Shown: piece after piece, positions 1 to 9,741 of the stretch
Layout of the letters: each line of letters opens with the position of its first letter
How positions within the stretch are numbered: position 1 is the stretch's first letter
Source of the DNA: Bacillota bacterium
GTDB taxonomy: Bacteria; Bacillota; Bacilli; Alicyclobacillales; Alicyclobacillaceae
Length of the DNA stretch: 36,278 nucleotides
Direction of reading: 5' to 3'
Assembly (NCBI GenBank): GCA_027336365.1
Contig: DAHWFY010000008.1
Location: forward strand, 1-36,278
Translations under genes and position numbers: made by a program
The notes under the pieces: model-generated
The model's database searches: none
Told to the model about the DNA's origin: nothing
What the model saw: only the letters and a program-made list of their open reading frames with translations

Positions 1-36
1 TGTAAATCCACAAAAATGTATTTACTGGGATAGGAG
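1..36 (+). repeat. partial copy (3' hairpin half) of the ~67-bp two-hairpin repeat, cut by the window edge
   Basis: tgtaaatccacaaaaatgtatttactgggatagg matches the 3' half of the repeat consensus. Confidence 0.75.
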
Positions 37-39
37 AGG

Positions 40-624
40 GTGCTGGTGACACGACTGTTTTTTGCTGTGGATCTACCGCCGTCCATCAGAAGACAGTTGA
101 CCTCCTTGCAGAGTGCGCTGCAAGACAATGGATTTGCCGCTCGCAACTGGTCGCCCTCCTCCTTGTTTCACCTGACTCTGGAATTTCTTGGCGACAAGGA
201 GGACGCGCTACGGCCATTTTTGGAACAGGCCGCATGGGAGGTGGCAGCCGCCCACTCCGGTTTTTCGGTGACTCTGTCGTCTTTGGGCGTCTTTGTGGAA
301 AAGCGAGTACTATGGCTGGGTCTGACACCTAACCAGGGATTGACACAACTACGGAGCTTGCAGGCTGCCCTAGTACAATCCCTGGCTACCAAACTTTCCT
401 CGCCATGGGAGCAACGTTCTTACCATCCGCATCTTACCCTGGCTCGACAGGTTGCCAGGGACAGCATCAGTTGTGTCGATGACTATCGGTCCTTGACAGA
501 GAAAGTGCTCACTGAGTCGGAATTCTCTGTGATGGATTTTTGCCTCTGCGCTTCCACCCGGTTGGAAGGCCGATTAGCCTATCCTATACTGACCCGTTTC
601 CCTTTGGCGAAAGACAACCAGTGA
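40..624 (+). CDS. thpR: RNA 2',3'-cyclic phosphodiesterase / 2'-5' RNA ligase family (ThpR-like)
   Basis: Translation RLFFAVDLPPSIRRQL...FHLTLEFLGD...HPHLTLAR carries the two HxT motifs (HLTL, HLTL). RBS-like aggagagg upstream; start may be GTG at 40 or 46. Confidence 0.88.
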   Translation: MLVTRLFFAVDLPPSIRRQLTSLQSALQDNGFAARNWSPSSLFHLTLEFLGDKEDALRPFLEQAAWEVAAAHSGFSVTLSSLGVFVEKRVLWLGLTPNQGLTQLRSLQAALVQSLATKLSSPWEQRSYHPHLTLARQVARDSISCVDDYRSLTEKVLTESEFSVMDFCLCASTRLEGRLAYPILTRFPLAKDNQ

Positions 625-685
625 AAGGGTTACGTTGCTCTTTAGAGATGGCCCATGTCTTTTGGTGTTGGCGAAAAGAAGGGTC

Positions 686-1642
686 TTAGCGTTCCTTGGC
701 TTGCAACCAGTGCATTAAGCCGAGGGCATCCAGAGGCAGGTCCATCGCCAGAGTTTGCAGAATGTCCTCCTCATGGATAGAAAAACCGCGTTTCAATAAG
801 TCCTGATGAATCCATTGTACAAGGGCTTTTATGACCTCGTCGACGGTGACTTGAGGGTGGTATGCCTGTTTCATCACCGCGGCCATGGCCAAAGCGCCAG
901 ATTCCGTATTTGTCAAGGCCTCCTGTTTGCCAGAACGCCCGAAGTGGGTATGATAAACCCACCGAAAAGGAATTTGCTGCAATTTTTCTACCGTTGTCTG
1001 AACGGCTTGAGGATCAAAATCCACGGGAGAGGTGGAGGGCATGATCCACTCAAACGGCCAATTCGTAAAGCAAGAACGATAGCGAATTCCCAGGGCATCT
1101 CCGGAAAAAACGGCATCGCTTATGGGGTCAAGAATGGTGAAATGGTGTTTAGCATGACCGGGAGTATCGTAAAAAGTCAAGACCCGGGAACCAATATCCA
1201 GGGTTTCACCGTCGTTGCGGATGAGTACCCTATTTTCCGGAACAGGAATCATTTCTCCGAACAACTGAGAGAGTGACTCGCCGTAAACCTGTAGGGCGCC
1301 GTTCCACAATCGGCTGGGGTCAATCATGTGCCGAGCCCCCCGAGGATGGACCACCAAAGTGGCTCTGCGAGCCTTTTCCATGATTTGGCCTGCACCTCCC
1401 GCGTGGTCCAAGTGAACGTGGGTGATGATGACATAGGCCAAGTCTTCGGGTTGTAAATTGCAAGCGGCCAAACCTGCCAGGAGGATGTCATGGGATTTGG
1501 CAGAACCAGTTTCAATCAAAGTGGGCCGGTCCCCCAATATGACGTATGCGGCACTGCGGCATGGGGTGTCCTGTTCTAAGAGGTCAATCATTTTTACATT
1601 ATTTCCTAGATCCACGGGTTCAAATTGAGTTTGTTGTGGCAT
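686..1642 (-). CDS. MBL-fold metallo-hydrolase
   Basis: THVHLDHAGG metal-binding motif, later GHAKHH and FSGDAL; metallo-beta-lactamase fold. Confidence 0.9.
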   Translation of the reverse strand: MPQQTQFEPVDLGNNVKMIDLLEQDTPCRSAAYVILGDRPTLIETGSAKSHDILLAGLAACNLQPEDLAYVIITHVHLDHAGGAGQIMEKARRATLVVHPRGARHMIDPSRLWNGALQVYGESLSQLFGEMIPVPENRVLIRNDGETLDIGSRVLTFYDTPGHAKHHFTILDPISDAVFSGDALGIRYRSCFTNWPFEWIMPSTSPVDFDPQAVQTTVEKLQQIPFRWVYHTHFGRSGKQEALTNTESGALAMAAVMKQAYHPQVTVDEVIKALVQWIHQDLLKRGFSIHEEDILQTLAMDLPLDALGLMHWLQAKER

Positions 1643-1840
1643 ACAAGACGCACCTTCCTTTTCTCTGCAATGAAGTCCTGTCGGTTAAAGAGGATGTCAG
1701 ATGTCTGGCGCTCGTTTACTCTTGTGACCATACCCTCTCACTTCCAGTGTAGCATAGGCAGGACCGATAAGGACGAAGACGTTCACGCAGATGTGGGACG
1801 GAGGAGCATCTTTTCTAAAACACGGAGTCTGTTTACCAAA

Positions 1841-3385
1841 TCAGTGTCGAGAATCGGGTGGTCGGTTACGTCTGCCAAGTTTTGTGTCTCTCTTTTGACG
1901 CGATTTTTGTTGACTTGTTCGGGGAGAGGTTGAGTTCTCGTACCAGTGCGCGTTACGCTCTCGCCAGGTCATTTCCGGGGGGCGATGCTGGAGTGTAGTT
2001 TTACCACGACTCGGTCGGGTGGCTGTACGGGAGGACTTGTGGGAGCCCAACTTGTCTTTAATGGAACGGTTGTTCTGAGATTCACTTCCTGCAGAGATTT
2101 CTCGCTGACTCTGCCAAAACGGCTGGGGATTTTGCTGAGTACGGTGCAGTGGCCGAAAAGAACGGACTTGGGCTCGTCTACTGGGGAAGTCCTCCCCCAA
2201 TCCGGGTAATCCCTTGATATTACCCCGGTGCTGCGCCTGTCTTCGCTCTTGCAACTCTGTTGCTTCAATAACCTCGGCCAACTCATCGGCTTCCGGCTCA
2301 TTTTCAAGACTCCGACGTGAGATGCTTAAAAGAATGCCAACGGAAATCATATTCATGATGAGAGCTGTACCTCCATAGCTAATAAAAGGCAGGGGAACTC
2401 CTGTGACGGGCAACAATCCAGTGACGGCACCCAGGTTGATGAAAGCGTTGATGGCCATCATCGTAGTCAGACCAACCGATAACAGGGCACCAAACCGGTC
2501 AGGAGCATGACGAGCCACGCGAAATCCGCGCCACATGAATACAAGGAAAATGATCAATAGGCTAACGGCTCCTATCAGGCCCCATTCTTCAACAAACACC
2601 GGAAAAATAAAGTCGTTCTGAGGGTATGGCAAATACCCCGCTTTTTCAATGCTCTGCCCGAATCCCCGACCAAACCAACCTCCGGCGGAAATGGCCGTCA
2701 TACCCTGGACCAATTGGTAACTGATGCTGTTCATGTGGGCAAAGGGATGAAACCAAGCAATGATGCGATTTGAGCGGTAGGATTCCAGCAGTGCCAGAAT
2801 AATAAGCACTGGAGTCAGGGACAGCAGGGTCAAAAGCAAGGGCTTGAGCCTGACTCCAGAAGTGAACACCACCGCCAAGGCGGCAGCAAGAAGGATCATG
2901 GCAGTACCCATATCGGGTTCTGCAAAAATTAACAGAAAATTGGCTCCGATAATCAGTAAGGACGGTAATAGTCCGTGCTTTAAATCGTGCAGCAACATCG
3001 CCTGTTTGGTGAAGAAAAATGCCAAGTAAATCACAGTGGCAAGGATTGCTATTTCCGAGGGCTGCAAATGGAGGCTGCCATGGCCAATCCAGCGGCGGCC
3101 CCCGTTTTGCGCCCATCCAATGTGGGGTATTAGCACCAACAGTAGCAAGCCGAGGTTTATCATCATGAACAAAGGTGCATATCGGTACCACACACGGTGG
3201 GACAATTGGCTAACGCCAGTCATCAGTCCCACCCCCAGCACGGCGGAAATCAGTTGGCGTTTGGCGAAATAGGCGGCTGGCAATGGGGGTTGGGACTGTA
3301 ACGCCCACACTGTGCTGGCAGAATAGACGGTTAAAACCCCTATGGCGCACAAAATTATAGTTGTAAAAAACAGAACATAATCCAT
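1841..3385 (-). CDS. FtsW/RodA/SpoVE-family SEDS protein with long basic C-terminal tail
   Basis: MDYVLFFTTIILCAIGVLTVYSAS...QPSEIA...GRGFGQS...PQNDFIFPVFVEEWG...PFISYGGTALI: SEDS signature. ORF extends to 3400, but ATG at 3385 follows agagg. Confidence 0.9.
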   Translation of the reverse strand: MDYVLFFTTIILCAIGVLTVYSASTVWALQSQPPLPAAYFAKRQLISAVLGVGLMTGVSQLSHRVWYRYAPLFMMINLGLLLLVLIPHIGWAQNGGRRWIGHGSLHLQPSEIAILATVIYLAFFFTKQAMLLHDLKHGLLPSLLIIGANFLLIFAEPDMGTAMILLAAALAVVFTSGVRLKPLLLTLLSLTPVLIILALLESYRSNRIIAWFHPFAHMNSISYQLVQGMTAISAGGWFGRGFGQSIEKAGYLPYPQNDFIFPVFVEEWGLIGAVSLLIIFLVFMWRGFRVARHAPDRFGALLSVGLTTMMAINAFINLGAVTGLLPVTGVPLPFISYGGTALIMNMISVGILLSISRRSLENEPEADELAEVIEATELQERRQAQHRGNIKGLPGLGEDFPSRRAQVRSFRPLHRTQQNPQPFWQSQREISAGSESQNNRSIKDKLGSHKSSRTATRPSRGKTTLQHRPPEMTWRERNAHWYENSTSPRTSQQKSRQKRDTKLGRRNRPPDSRH

Positions 3386-3540
3386 TTGTTGCCTCTGCAC
3401 TGTTGCCGCGCCACCTTTGCAAGCCTGGGTGAAGGAATCAGTGGTTCATGATTCGCATTGTCTCCGGACAATCTGTTCGACGCAAGTCCTTAACTTCCCT
3501 GCCAGAGTGGACCATAACCACTCATTTCCATACGCTTGAT

Positions 3541-3858
3541 TCACCACCATTGCATGCCGATGGCAGTGATGCCAAGAATGGCCGCTAAGGGGATGGCCAG
3601 GTGCCAACCTCCTCCTGGTCTCGGGGGCGGATATCCCGGTCCACCAGGGCCCATGGCGGGTCCACCGAAAAAGGGGCGGTAGGCGTCAATTTCATTTCCA
3701 GGTGGCCACGTTGAACCTCGGGAAAGGCTGTGCCAGTGAGGAGCGAGAATCAGGTATTTACGGGTGCAGTGTACAACCATACCAGAAAATGTGCCATAGG
3801 GCGTATGACAACGGATGGGTTGACCTATCAGTTTACGGATCGCATGGTGGGATACCAT
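3541..3858 (-). CDS. small protein with Sm-like N-terminal region, Gly/Pro-rich linker and C-terminal hydrophobic segment
   Basis: MVSHHAIRKLIGQPIRCHTPYGTFSGMVVHCTRKYLILAPHW...GPGGPGYPPPRPGGGWHLAIPLAAILGITAIGMQWW; strong RBS aaaggggg ahead of the internal ATG at 3858. Confidence 0.65.
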   Translation of the reverse strand: MVSHHAIRKLIGQPIRCHTPYGTFSGMVVHCTRKYLILAPHWHSLSRGSTWPPGNEIDAYRPFFGGPAMGPGGPGYPPPRPGGGWHLAIPLAAILGITAIGMQWW

Positions 3859-4140
3859 GAAATAACCCCCTTTATTGCAAAGATGAAAGCAGACTGCGAA
3901 CCCTTGTCGCGCGAGATGGACAAACGTACTCGGTATGCACAAAATGAAAGGGCATAACACTGGGACGGGTCGCCTATGGGTCTTCGCCCATAGTGTATGG
4001 GAGAAAGGGCTATCGGGTATCCACAGGAGCCCATCTTTGTGGATGAGAATCATTCCATGCACAAAAGCTTGCGGGTCCGCTATAATGAATCCGTAGCTGT
4101 TTGGCCGGGGAGGGCCTGCGCGTTGCACATCCAACATGGT

Positions 4141-4977
4141 GTGTGTAAGGAATGGCAGAGAAGTCGGGCACCGTGGGTGATGGCGCATCGTGGAGACAGT
4201 GCCCGGGCACCAGAAAACACTCTGTCGGCTTTTCGCTTGGCGGTGGAGGCTGGGGTGGATGCACTGGAAACGGATGTTCACTGGACTTCGGACGGCGAAG
4301 TGGTGGTTTCCCATGATGCGACAGTAGATAGAAACACAGATGGCAGAGGGAATATACGCGATTTGACCTTGGCACAGTTGCGAAAGTTGGATTTTGGCTG
4401 GAGATTTACTCTCGATGGGGGGAATACCTTCCCTTACCGGGGACAAGGGATTCGTATCTTGACCCTGGAAGAACTCCTCAATCATTTTCCCACTGCACGC
4501 GTGACCGTTGAGATTAAACCCGAACATCCAGCGTCTTTGCAGCGTCTATTGCAAGTGATTGGGGAATGTGGGGCTCATCAACGAGTGCTGCTGGCTTCTT
4601 TTCACCATCAGGTACTGACAAGAGTGCGTCAGATGACTGACAGAGTGGGAACCGGAGCGTCGTCCCGAGAGACGTTGGGGGTTTACATCCGCAGTCAATT
4701 TCTCAGCAAGTTTGTGCATCCTGCAAAGTCACCGTTTTGCGTGCTCCAATTGCCGTTGCAGCAGATGGGTCTGCAAGTGGTAAACCGCCGCTTCATCCGG
4801 TATGCCCATGAGGCAAGGATGGCGGTTCATGTTTGGACGGTGGACGAAGCGTCGCAGTGGGAAAGGTTGTGGGAAGCCGGAGTGGATGGAATTGTTACCA
4901 ATCGGCCCCGGGAAGCAGTGCAGGCCCGGGATATTTGGTGGCGTCGGCATCTACATAAAGCCATTCGGGAGGCATAA
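4141..4977 (+). CDS. glycerophosphodiester phosphodiesterase
   Basis: VMAHRGDSARAPENTLSAFRLAVEAGVDALETDVHWTSDGEVVVSHDATVDRNTDG ... VHVWTVDE ... GVDGIVTNRP are GDPD signatures. Start uncertain (GTG 4141 or ATG 4180). Confidence 0.92.
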   Translation: MCKEWQRSRAPWVMAHRGDSARAPENTLSAFRLAVEAGVDALETDVHWTSDGEVVVSHDATVDRNTDGRGNIRDLTLAQLRKLDFGWRFTLDGGNTFPYRGQGIRILTLEELLNHFPTARVTVEIKPEHPASLQRLLQVIGECGAHQRVLLASFHHQVLTRVRQMTDRVGTGASSRETLGVYIRSQFLSKFVHPAKSPFCVLQLPLQQMGLQVVNRRFIRYAHEARMAVHVWTVDEASQWERLWEAGVDGIVTNRPREAVQARDIWWRRHLHKAIREA

Positions 4978-4978
4978 C

Positions 4979-6157
4979 ATGGATGTTTTAAGGCGAAACG
5001 GACGGCAAATTGATTTTGTATTGGTTGGTGTGACCGTCTTGTTGTTAGCGTACGGTTGTGTGGCTGTATTGGCGGCGACCTACAGCAATCCAGATCCTAA
5101 CATACCGTCTCATGCTTGGATTAAGCAGTTGTTGTATGGTGTGGTGGGTTTAGGCATCATGACGGTGATGGGGGTGTATGATTATCGGGGACTGCGCAAA
5201 TACCACTGGTGGATTTACGGGGTAACCACTGTGTTGTTAGTGGCGGTCTTTGGTTTTCATTCCATCAACGGTGCCCATAGTTGGATTCCTCTGAGTGTGT
5301 TCAGTATCCAGCCTTCCGAGTTCGCCAAAATTTCCCTGATTGTGTCTACTGCAGCGTTCTTGGCAGGCAGGGAAGAGGCCGAGTTCCCTGACCGTCGTTG
5401 GTTCAAGTCTTGGCCCGTTTTGGCTTTGTTGATTGTTCCATTTGCTCTTACCTACAAGGAGCCAGCCCTGGGGCAGGCTTTGGTGATGCTGGCCATTACG
5501 GGAACCATGTATGTGATGTACATACGCAGGGCTTGGTTTGGTGTGGCCATCACTTTCTTGGTGACAGGGGGTGTGCTGGTGGTGGCGGTTCCCATACTTT
5601 TTCCTCAGCAGGCGATTCAATTTGTCAATCAGGTGGTGTTGAAACACCATCTGTTGCGTGGGTATCAGGCGGATCGAATTCTTACTTGGCTGAACCCGTC
5701 TTATCAATTGTCTAGTGCTGGGTACAACATTCACCAGGCCCAGGTTGCCATTGGTTCGGGTCAGCTTTTTGGCCAAGGGTTTCTTAATGGCGTGGAAACC
5801 AATGCAGGTGCTGTACCGAATCAGTGGACAGACTACATTTTTTCCGCCATCGGTGAAGAATTTGGTTTTGTCGGTGGCAGCATTCTGGTTTTGCTGTTCA
5901 TGATTATGGTGCACAGACTCATCCGTATTGCTGCCAATGCTCAAGATGCATTTGGTTCATATGTTGTGATGGGTATTGTGGGGATGTTTGCTTTTCAGGT
6001 CTTCGAAAACGTGGGTATGGATGTGTATATGAGTCCCTCCACGGGTATCACACTGCCTTTCATCAGTTATGGCGGGAGTTCTATCGTGGCCAATCTGATG
6101 TGTATCGGTTTGGCCCTGAGTGTTGCTTTGCGGCGTAAGAAACTTTACTTTGGCTAG
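4979..6157 (+). CDS. rodA: rod-shape determining protein RodA / SEDS family
   Basis: MDVLRRNGRQIDFVLVGVTVLLLAYGCVAVLAATYS...QPSEFAKISLI...GQALVM...FSAIGEEFGFVG...LPFISYGGSSIVANL; ATG at 4979 immediately after the GDPD stop. Confidence 0.92.
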   Translation: MDVLRRNGRQIDFVLVGVTVLLLAYGCVAVLAATYSNPDPNIPSHAWIKQLLYGVVGLGIMTVMGVYDYRGLRKYHWWIYGVTTVLLVAVFGFHSINGAHSWIPLSVFSIQPSEFAKISLIVSTAAFLAGREEAEFPDRRWFKSWPVLALLIVPFALTYKEPALGQALVMLAITGTMYVMYIRRAWFGVAITFLVTGGVLVVAVPILFPQQAIQFVNQVVLKHHLLRGYQADRILTWLNPSYQLSSAGYNIHQAQVAIGSGQLFGQGFLNGVETNAGAVPNQWTDYIFSAIGEEFGFVGGSILVLLFMIMVHRLIRIAANAQDAFGSYVVMGIVGMFAFQVFENVGMDVYMSPSTGITLPFISYGGSSIVANLMCIGLALSVALRRKKLYFG

Positions 6158-6280
6158 TCGTGTGTGTTCGAAACTCACATGACTTAGTTAGTGGGCATCA
6201 CGGATTACGGGAACTTGAACCTCCGATGATATGAAATACATCCTGAGGAAACAGGAGTTGTACCTCATTTTTCGGAGTTT

Positions 6281-6964
6281 TTATGGACGCTCCGCTCCTT
6301 CACCGGGTTGATCTTTGCTGCGGAAACGGTCTGCCAGTTCTACCAGCCACAGGTGATGGTAGGGCACCTCATACAATACAGGTTCAATTCGTACATCCCC
6401 AGGTCCAATCCGGTACATCCAAATGGTGGTTTCCGTGTGATATCCCTCATGCATGCGAATTCCTAAGTGAATCGAGTCACGGTAACCGTTTTTGTACGCG
6501 ATGGCTCCTAACTGTCCGTGCAATTCTTGAACCAAGGGTCGATATCGCGGATTCCTTAAGACGGGAACATCCACCCACGGGGTGTAGCCGTCAGCGTCAG
6601 TTCGCAGTCGCTGCTCTGTTTCAATGATAACAACTTCAGCTGTCGCCAAGGGTTGAAGAGTGCGTCCGTCGATCACGTGTGCACGGAATTTCCCCACTGG
6701 CCAAGGTGCATAGGGGCTGGGGGTGTGTCCTCCACCGGACTCAACGGGACCCACTGGGGCTGGAGTCGACGGATTGACGACGTTCGGACTGAACGGACTG
6801 GTTCCGGAGTTCGAGCCGGGGGATTTCTTGGATGACGGCTGCGGTGTCGCAGGGTTTACTGACGTTGCTGCGGCCTGGAACGGGGTTGAACAAACCAGGC
6901 ACAGGGAAAATAGGGCAGTAACCATTGAAATTAGGGTATGGGACTTGCGTGGCACACGACTCAT
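6281..6964 (-). CDS. secreted Pro/Ser-rich protein with carboxypeptidase-regulatory-like (Ig-like) domain
   Basis: N-terminal signal peptide (LISMVTALFSLCLVCSTPFQAAA), Pro/Ser linker, then FRAHVIDGRTLQPLATAEVVIIETEQRLRTDADGYTPW. Confidence 0.6.
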   Translation of the reverse strand: MSRVPRKSHTLISMVTALFSLCLVCSTPFQAAATSVNPATPQPSSKKSPGSNSGTSPFSPNVVNPSTPAPVGPVESGGGHTPSPYAPWPVGKFRAHVIDGRTLQPLATAEVVIIETEQRLRTDADGYTPWVDVPVLRNPRYRPLVQELHGQLGAIAYKNGYRDSIHLGIRMHEGYHTETTIWMYRIGPGDVRIEPVLYEVPYHHLWLVELADRFRSKDQPGEGAERP

Positions 6965-6988
6965 CCTCCTTATTTACATTTATATCAT

Positions 6989-7615
6989 TTATGGAACTTG
7001 GAACAGGCTCCTATCCATGTAGTAAAACTGCAGAATCTGGAGGTAGGTGCGCCCGCGCTGTGCCCAGTACTCGGATCCCCATTGGGACATTTTTTGCGCG
7101 TTGCGGTATTGCCAATTAGGGTTATTGCGATAACCCGCTCGGTAGTTAAGCTCCATAATGTCTCCGCTGGGGAGAGTAAAGGCTAGCGGACGAATGGCTT
7201 CCACGGCCTGATTGGTGTCAACTTGACCAGATAAATAACGAAAAGATTGAAAGTTAGTTGTGTTGTCTACGTCAAAGGTAAGACCCCCAATGGTAATTGG
7301 ATGCAGGTGATGGTACCATGCAAACATTTTAACCGCCATGGCACCGGCCTTCAGGGACTCCGGAGACCACGAGGGCATCCATTCATTGGGAAGTACATCT
7401 TTGCAGTATTCTTCAAACGGAACGGTTTGAACCCAGACAATTTTGCCTCTGGGATCTGGCTCACCGTTGGGATTATTCTCTCGGATAGCCACTTGAACGG
7501 TTGAGGGAGTTGGTGTATTGAACACGGTTTGGGTCGCGGCTGCGGGGGGAGCAGCAATTGCGGTCCCGCAACCCGCGGTGAACAGACTAAATATTGTGAG
7601 CAAGTACCGTTTCAT
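6989..7615 (-). CDS. SpoIID/LytB-domain protein, secreted or lipoprotein
   Basis: LFTAGC lipobox-like N-terminus; VPFEEYCKDVLPNEWMPSWSPESLKAGAMAVKMFAWYHH and KMSQWGSEYWAQRGRTYLQILQFYY typical of SpoIID domains. Confidence 0.82.
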   Translation of the reverse strand: MKRYLLTIFSLFTAGCGTAIAAPPAAATQTVFNTPTPSTVQVAIRENNPNGEPDPRGKIVWVQTVPFEEYCKDVLPNEWMPSWSPESLKAGAMAVKMFAWYHHLHPITIGGLTFDVDNTTNFQSFRYLSGQVDTNQAVEAIRPLAFTLPSGDIMELNYRAGYRNNPNWQYRNAQKMSQWGSEYWAQRGRTYLQILQFYYMDRSLFQVP

Positions 7616-7741
7616 GTGCGTTCCTCCTCAAGAGATACGATTCCCGCTAACGGCCTTATGCATGCATGACAAACCAAGTGTGAGACGTTACAATGGGGAA
7701 AATGTGCAACAATTCGTGTTTAAGAGAGGGCGTGGGGCATC

Positions 7742-8212
7742 ATGCAAGAGATTGGCATCAATGGGTCTTCGTCCCATGCCCGCGGGGATGGCACTCTGCG
7801 GGGATTGTCAGCTGTGTTTATTGACGAGAGACGGGTATTCATCGATAATGGGGCGGTTCATGGCAAGAGTCAATTGGAGCGTTCCTTACAGTTTGTAAAA
7901 AATCAAGGGGAACTTAAGCAACCTCGACGGGTTTGGGTGGTCTGGGTGACAATCAAGCGTTTTGCTCAGACGGGTCAGGGATTTCACGGGGCCATGCCAT
8001 TTAGCCTATGGATTGACGAGTCTGGCAAAATGGGATATAAGTCGCTGGCAGAACAAGTGAATCAAATGGATCGGGCCATTCAGGGACGAGTTAACTTAGA
8101 AGGAATGTCCCCTGAAGAGCGAAATGAGCTGAAAGAATATTTAAAATCTGATAACAACAAACATTTATGGGAGAATGCGACACGAGAATTTCGGGAGGCG
8201 TTTGGGGATTGA
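7742..8212 (+). CDS. ywhD: YwhD-family protein
   Basis: LSAVFIDERRVFIDNGAVHGKSQLERSLQFV...VWVVWVTIKR...MGYKSLAEQVNQMDRAI resembles the YwhD family pattern. Confidence 0.7.
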   Translation: MQEIGINGSSSHARGDGTLRGLSAVFIDERRVFIDNGAVHGKSQLERSLQFVKNQGELKQPRRVWVVWVTIKRFAQTGQGFHGAMPFSLWIDESGKMGYKSLAEQVNQMDRAIQGRVNLEGMSPEERNELKEYLKSDNNKHLWENATREFREAFGD

Positions 8213-8250
8213 CATGGGTCCATCCTGCTGTTCATACGGAGGGTTATCCA

Positions 8251-9729
8251 ATGGAAGTCTCGTTGTGTCAAGAAGACACCCCTCTATTTACAGCCTTGAA
8301 GAATCACGTCGCGCGACGGCCGATTCAGTTCCATATTCCGGCCCATAAAGGGGGGAAGGGAATGAACGGCGAGTTTCAGGACTTTGTGGGGGACAACACA
8401 CTGTCTTTAGATCTGATTAATATCGCTCCATTGGACGATTTGCATCATCCCACGGGACCGATTAAACAGGCTCAGGAGCTTGCGGCAGAGGCATTCGGCG
8501 CAGATTACACTTTTTTTTCGGTGCAGGGAACAAGCACGGCAATTATGACTATGGTTATGTCCACCGTGGGTCCTGGAGACAAGATTCTGGTGCCTCGCAA
8601 CGTTCACAAGTCGGTTCTCACCGGGGTGATGTTGGCTGGGGCACGGCCTGTGTTTTTACACCCTGAGGTGGACATGGAATTGGGAATTATGCACGGACTG
8701 GCGGTGGAGACGGTGGCCGCGGGTTTAAAGGCTCATCCGGACGCTAAGGCTCTGGTGGTGATTAACCCCACTTATTTTGGAGTGGCCTGTGACTTGAGTC
8801 AGATTGTGCGCATGGCCCATGAGCACCAGGTGCCTGTACTGGTGGATGAGGCCCACGGCGTGCACACGGGATTTCATGAAAAACTTCCCATTTCTGCCAT
8901 GGCTGCGGGAGCAGACATGGCTGCCACCAGTGTTCACAAGCTGGGTGGTTCCATGACTCAGTCTAGCATATTGAATGTCCGGGCAGGACGAGTGGATCCT
9001 CGGCATGTGCAGGTGGTTTTGAGTATGCTCACAACCACATCCACATCTTATCTCCTGCTGGCTTCTCTTGATGTGGCTCGCAAAGAGTTGGCTTTACGGG
9101 GGCGAGCAAATATGGAACGGGCCATTCAGTTGGCGGAATCGGCCCGCACAGCCATCAATCAAATTTCTGGATTGCACTGTGCTGGCGAGGAAATTTTGCG
9201 GTCCAGTGCGGCTGTGGCTTTGGACCCCACCAAACTGACCATCAGCGTGAAGGACCTGGGAATCACGGGCTATGATGTGGAGCGAATGTTGCGGGAAGAG
9301 TTTAATATTGAGGTTGAACTGAGTGACCTGTACAACATTTTGTGTATTCTGTCTTGGGGAGATAGTCGGTTGGATGTCGAGGCATTGGTGAGTGCTTTGA
9401 CGGCGATTTCCGAAACATACCAGGGTCAACTGGGAAAACGAGAAGTTAAAGTCCATGTTCCAGCGGTCCCAGACTTGGCCATGTCGCCGCGGGAAGCTTT
9501 TTATGCGGCCACGGAAACCGTCCTTCTTACCCGTTCGGTGGGGCGCACCATTGCGGAAATGATTATGGTGTATCCACCGGGAATTCCAATATTATTACCT
9601 GGAGAAGTTGTGGAACAGCAAAACGTAGATTATATTGAAGAAAACTTGCGCGCAGGTCTCCCGGTGCAGGGGCCAGACGACCCAGAAATTCGGTTTGTCA
9701 AGGTGGTTCGGGAGGACGTGCGTAACTGA
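8251..9729 (+). CDS. speA: Orn/Lys/Arg decarboxylase (arginine decarboxylase SpeA-like)
   Basis: FHIPAHKGGKGMN...SVQGTSTAIMTMVMS...VDEAHGVHTGFHEKLP...ATSVHKLGGSMTQSS (PLP lysine); ATG at 8251. Confidence 0.92.
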   Translation: MEVSLCQEDTPLFTALKNHVARRPIQFHIPAHKGGKGMNGEFQDFVGDNTLSLDLINIAPLDDLHHPTGPIKQAQELAAEAFGADYTFFSVQGTSTAIMTMVMSTVGPGDKILVPRNVHKSVLTGVMLAGARPVFLHPEVDMELGIMHGLAVETVAAGLKAHPDAKALVVINPTYFGVACDLSQIVRMAHEHQVPVLVDEAHGVHTGFHEKLPISAMAAGADMAATSVHKLGGSMTQSSILNVRAGRVDPRHVQVVLSMLTTTSTSYLLLASLDVARKELALRGRANMERAIQLAESARTAINQISGLHCAGEEILRSSAAVALDPTKLTISVKDLGITGYDVERMLREEFNIEVELSDLYNILCILSWGDSRLDVEALVSALTAISETYQGQLGKREVKVHVPAVPDLAMSPREAFYAATETVLLTRSVGRTIAEMIMVYPPGIPILLPGEVVEQQNVDYIEENLRAGLPVQGPDDPEIRFVKVVREDVRN

Positions 9730-9741
9730 GGAGTGTCGACT

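Noticed and set aside
3541-4527. 328-aa minus-strand ORF
   Set aside because: Its upstream half is antisense to the GDPD gene and lacks family features; only the internal 3541-3858 portion with RBS is supported.
5237-5944. 235-aa minus-strand ORF inside rodA
   Set aside because: Antisense shadow ORF with His/Gln/Asn-rich composition; rodA is unambiguous.
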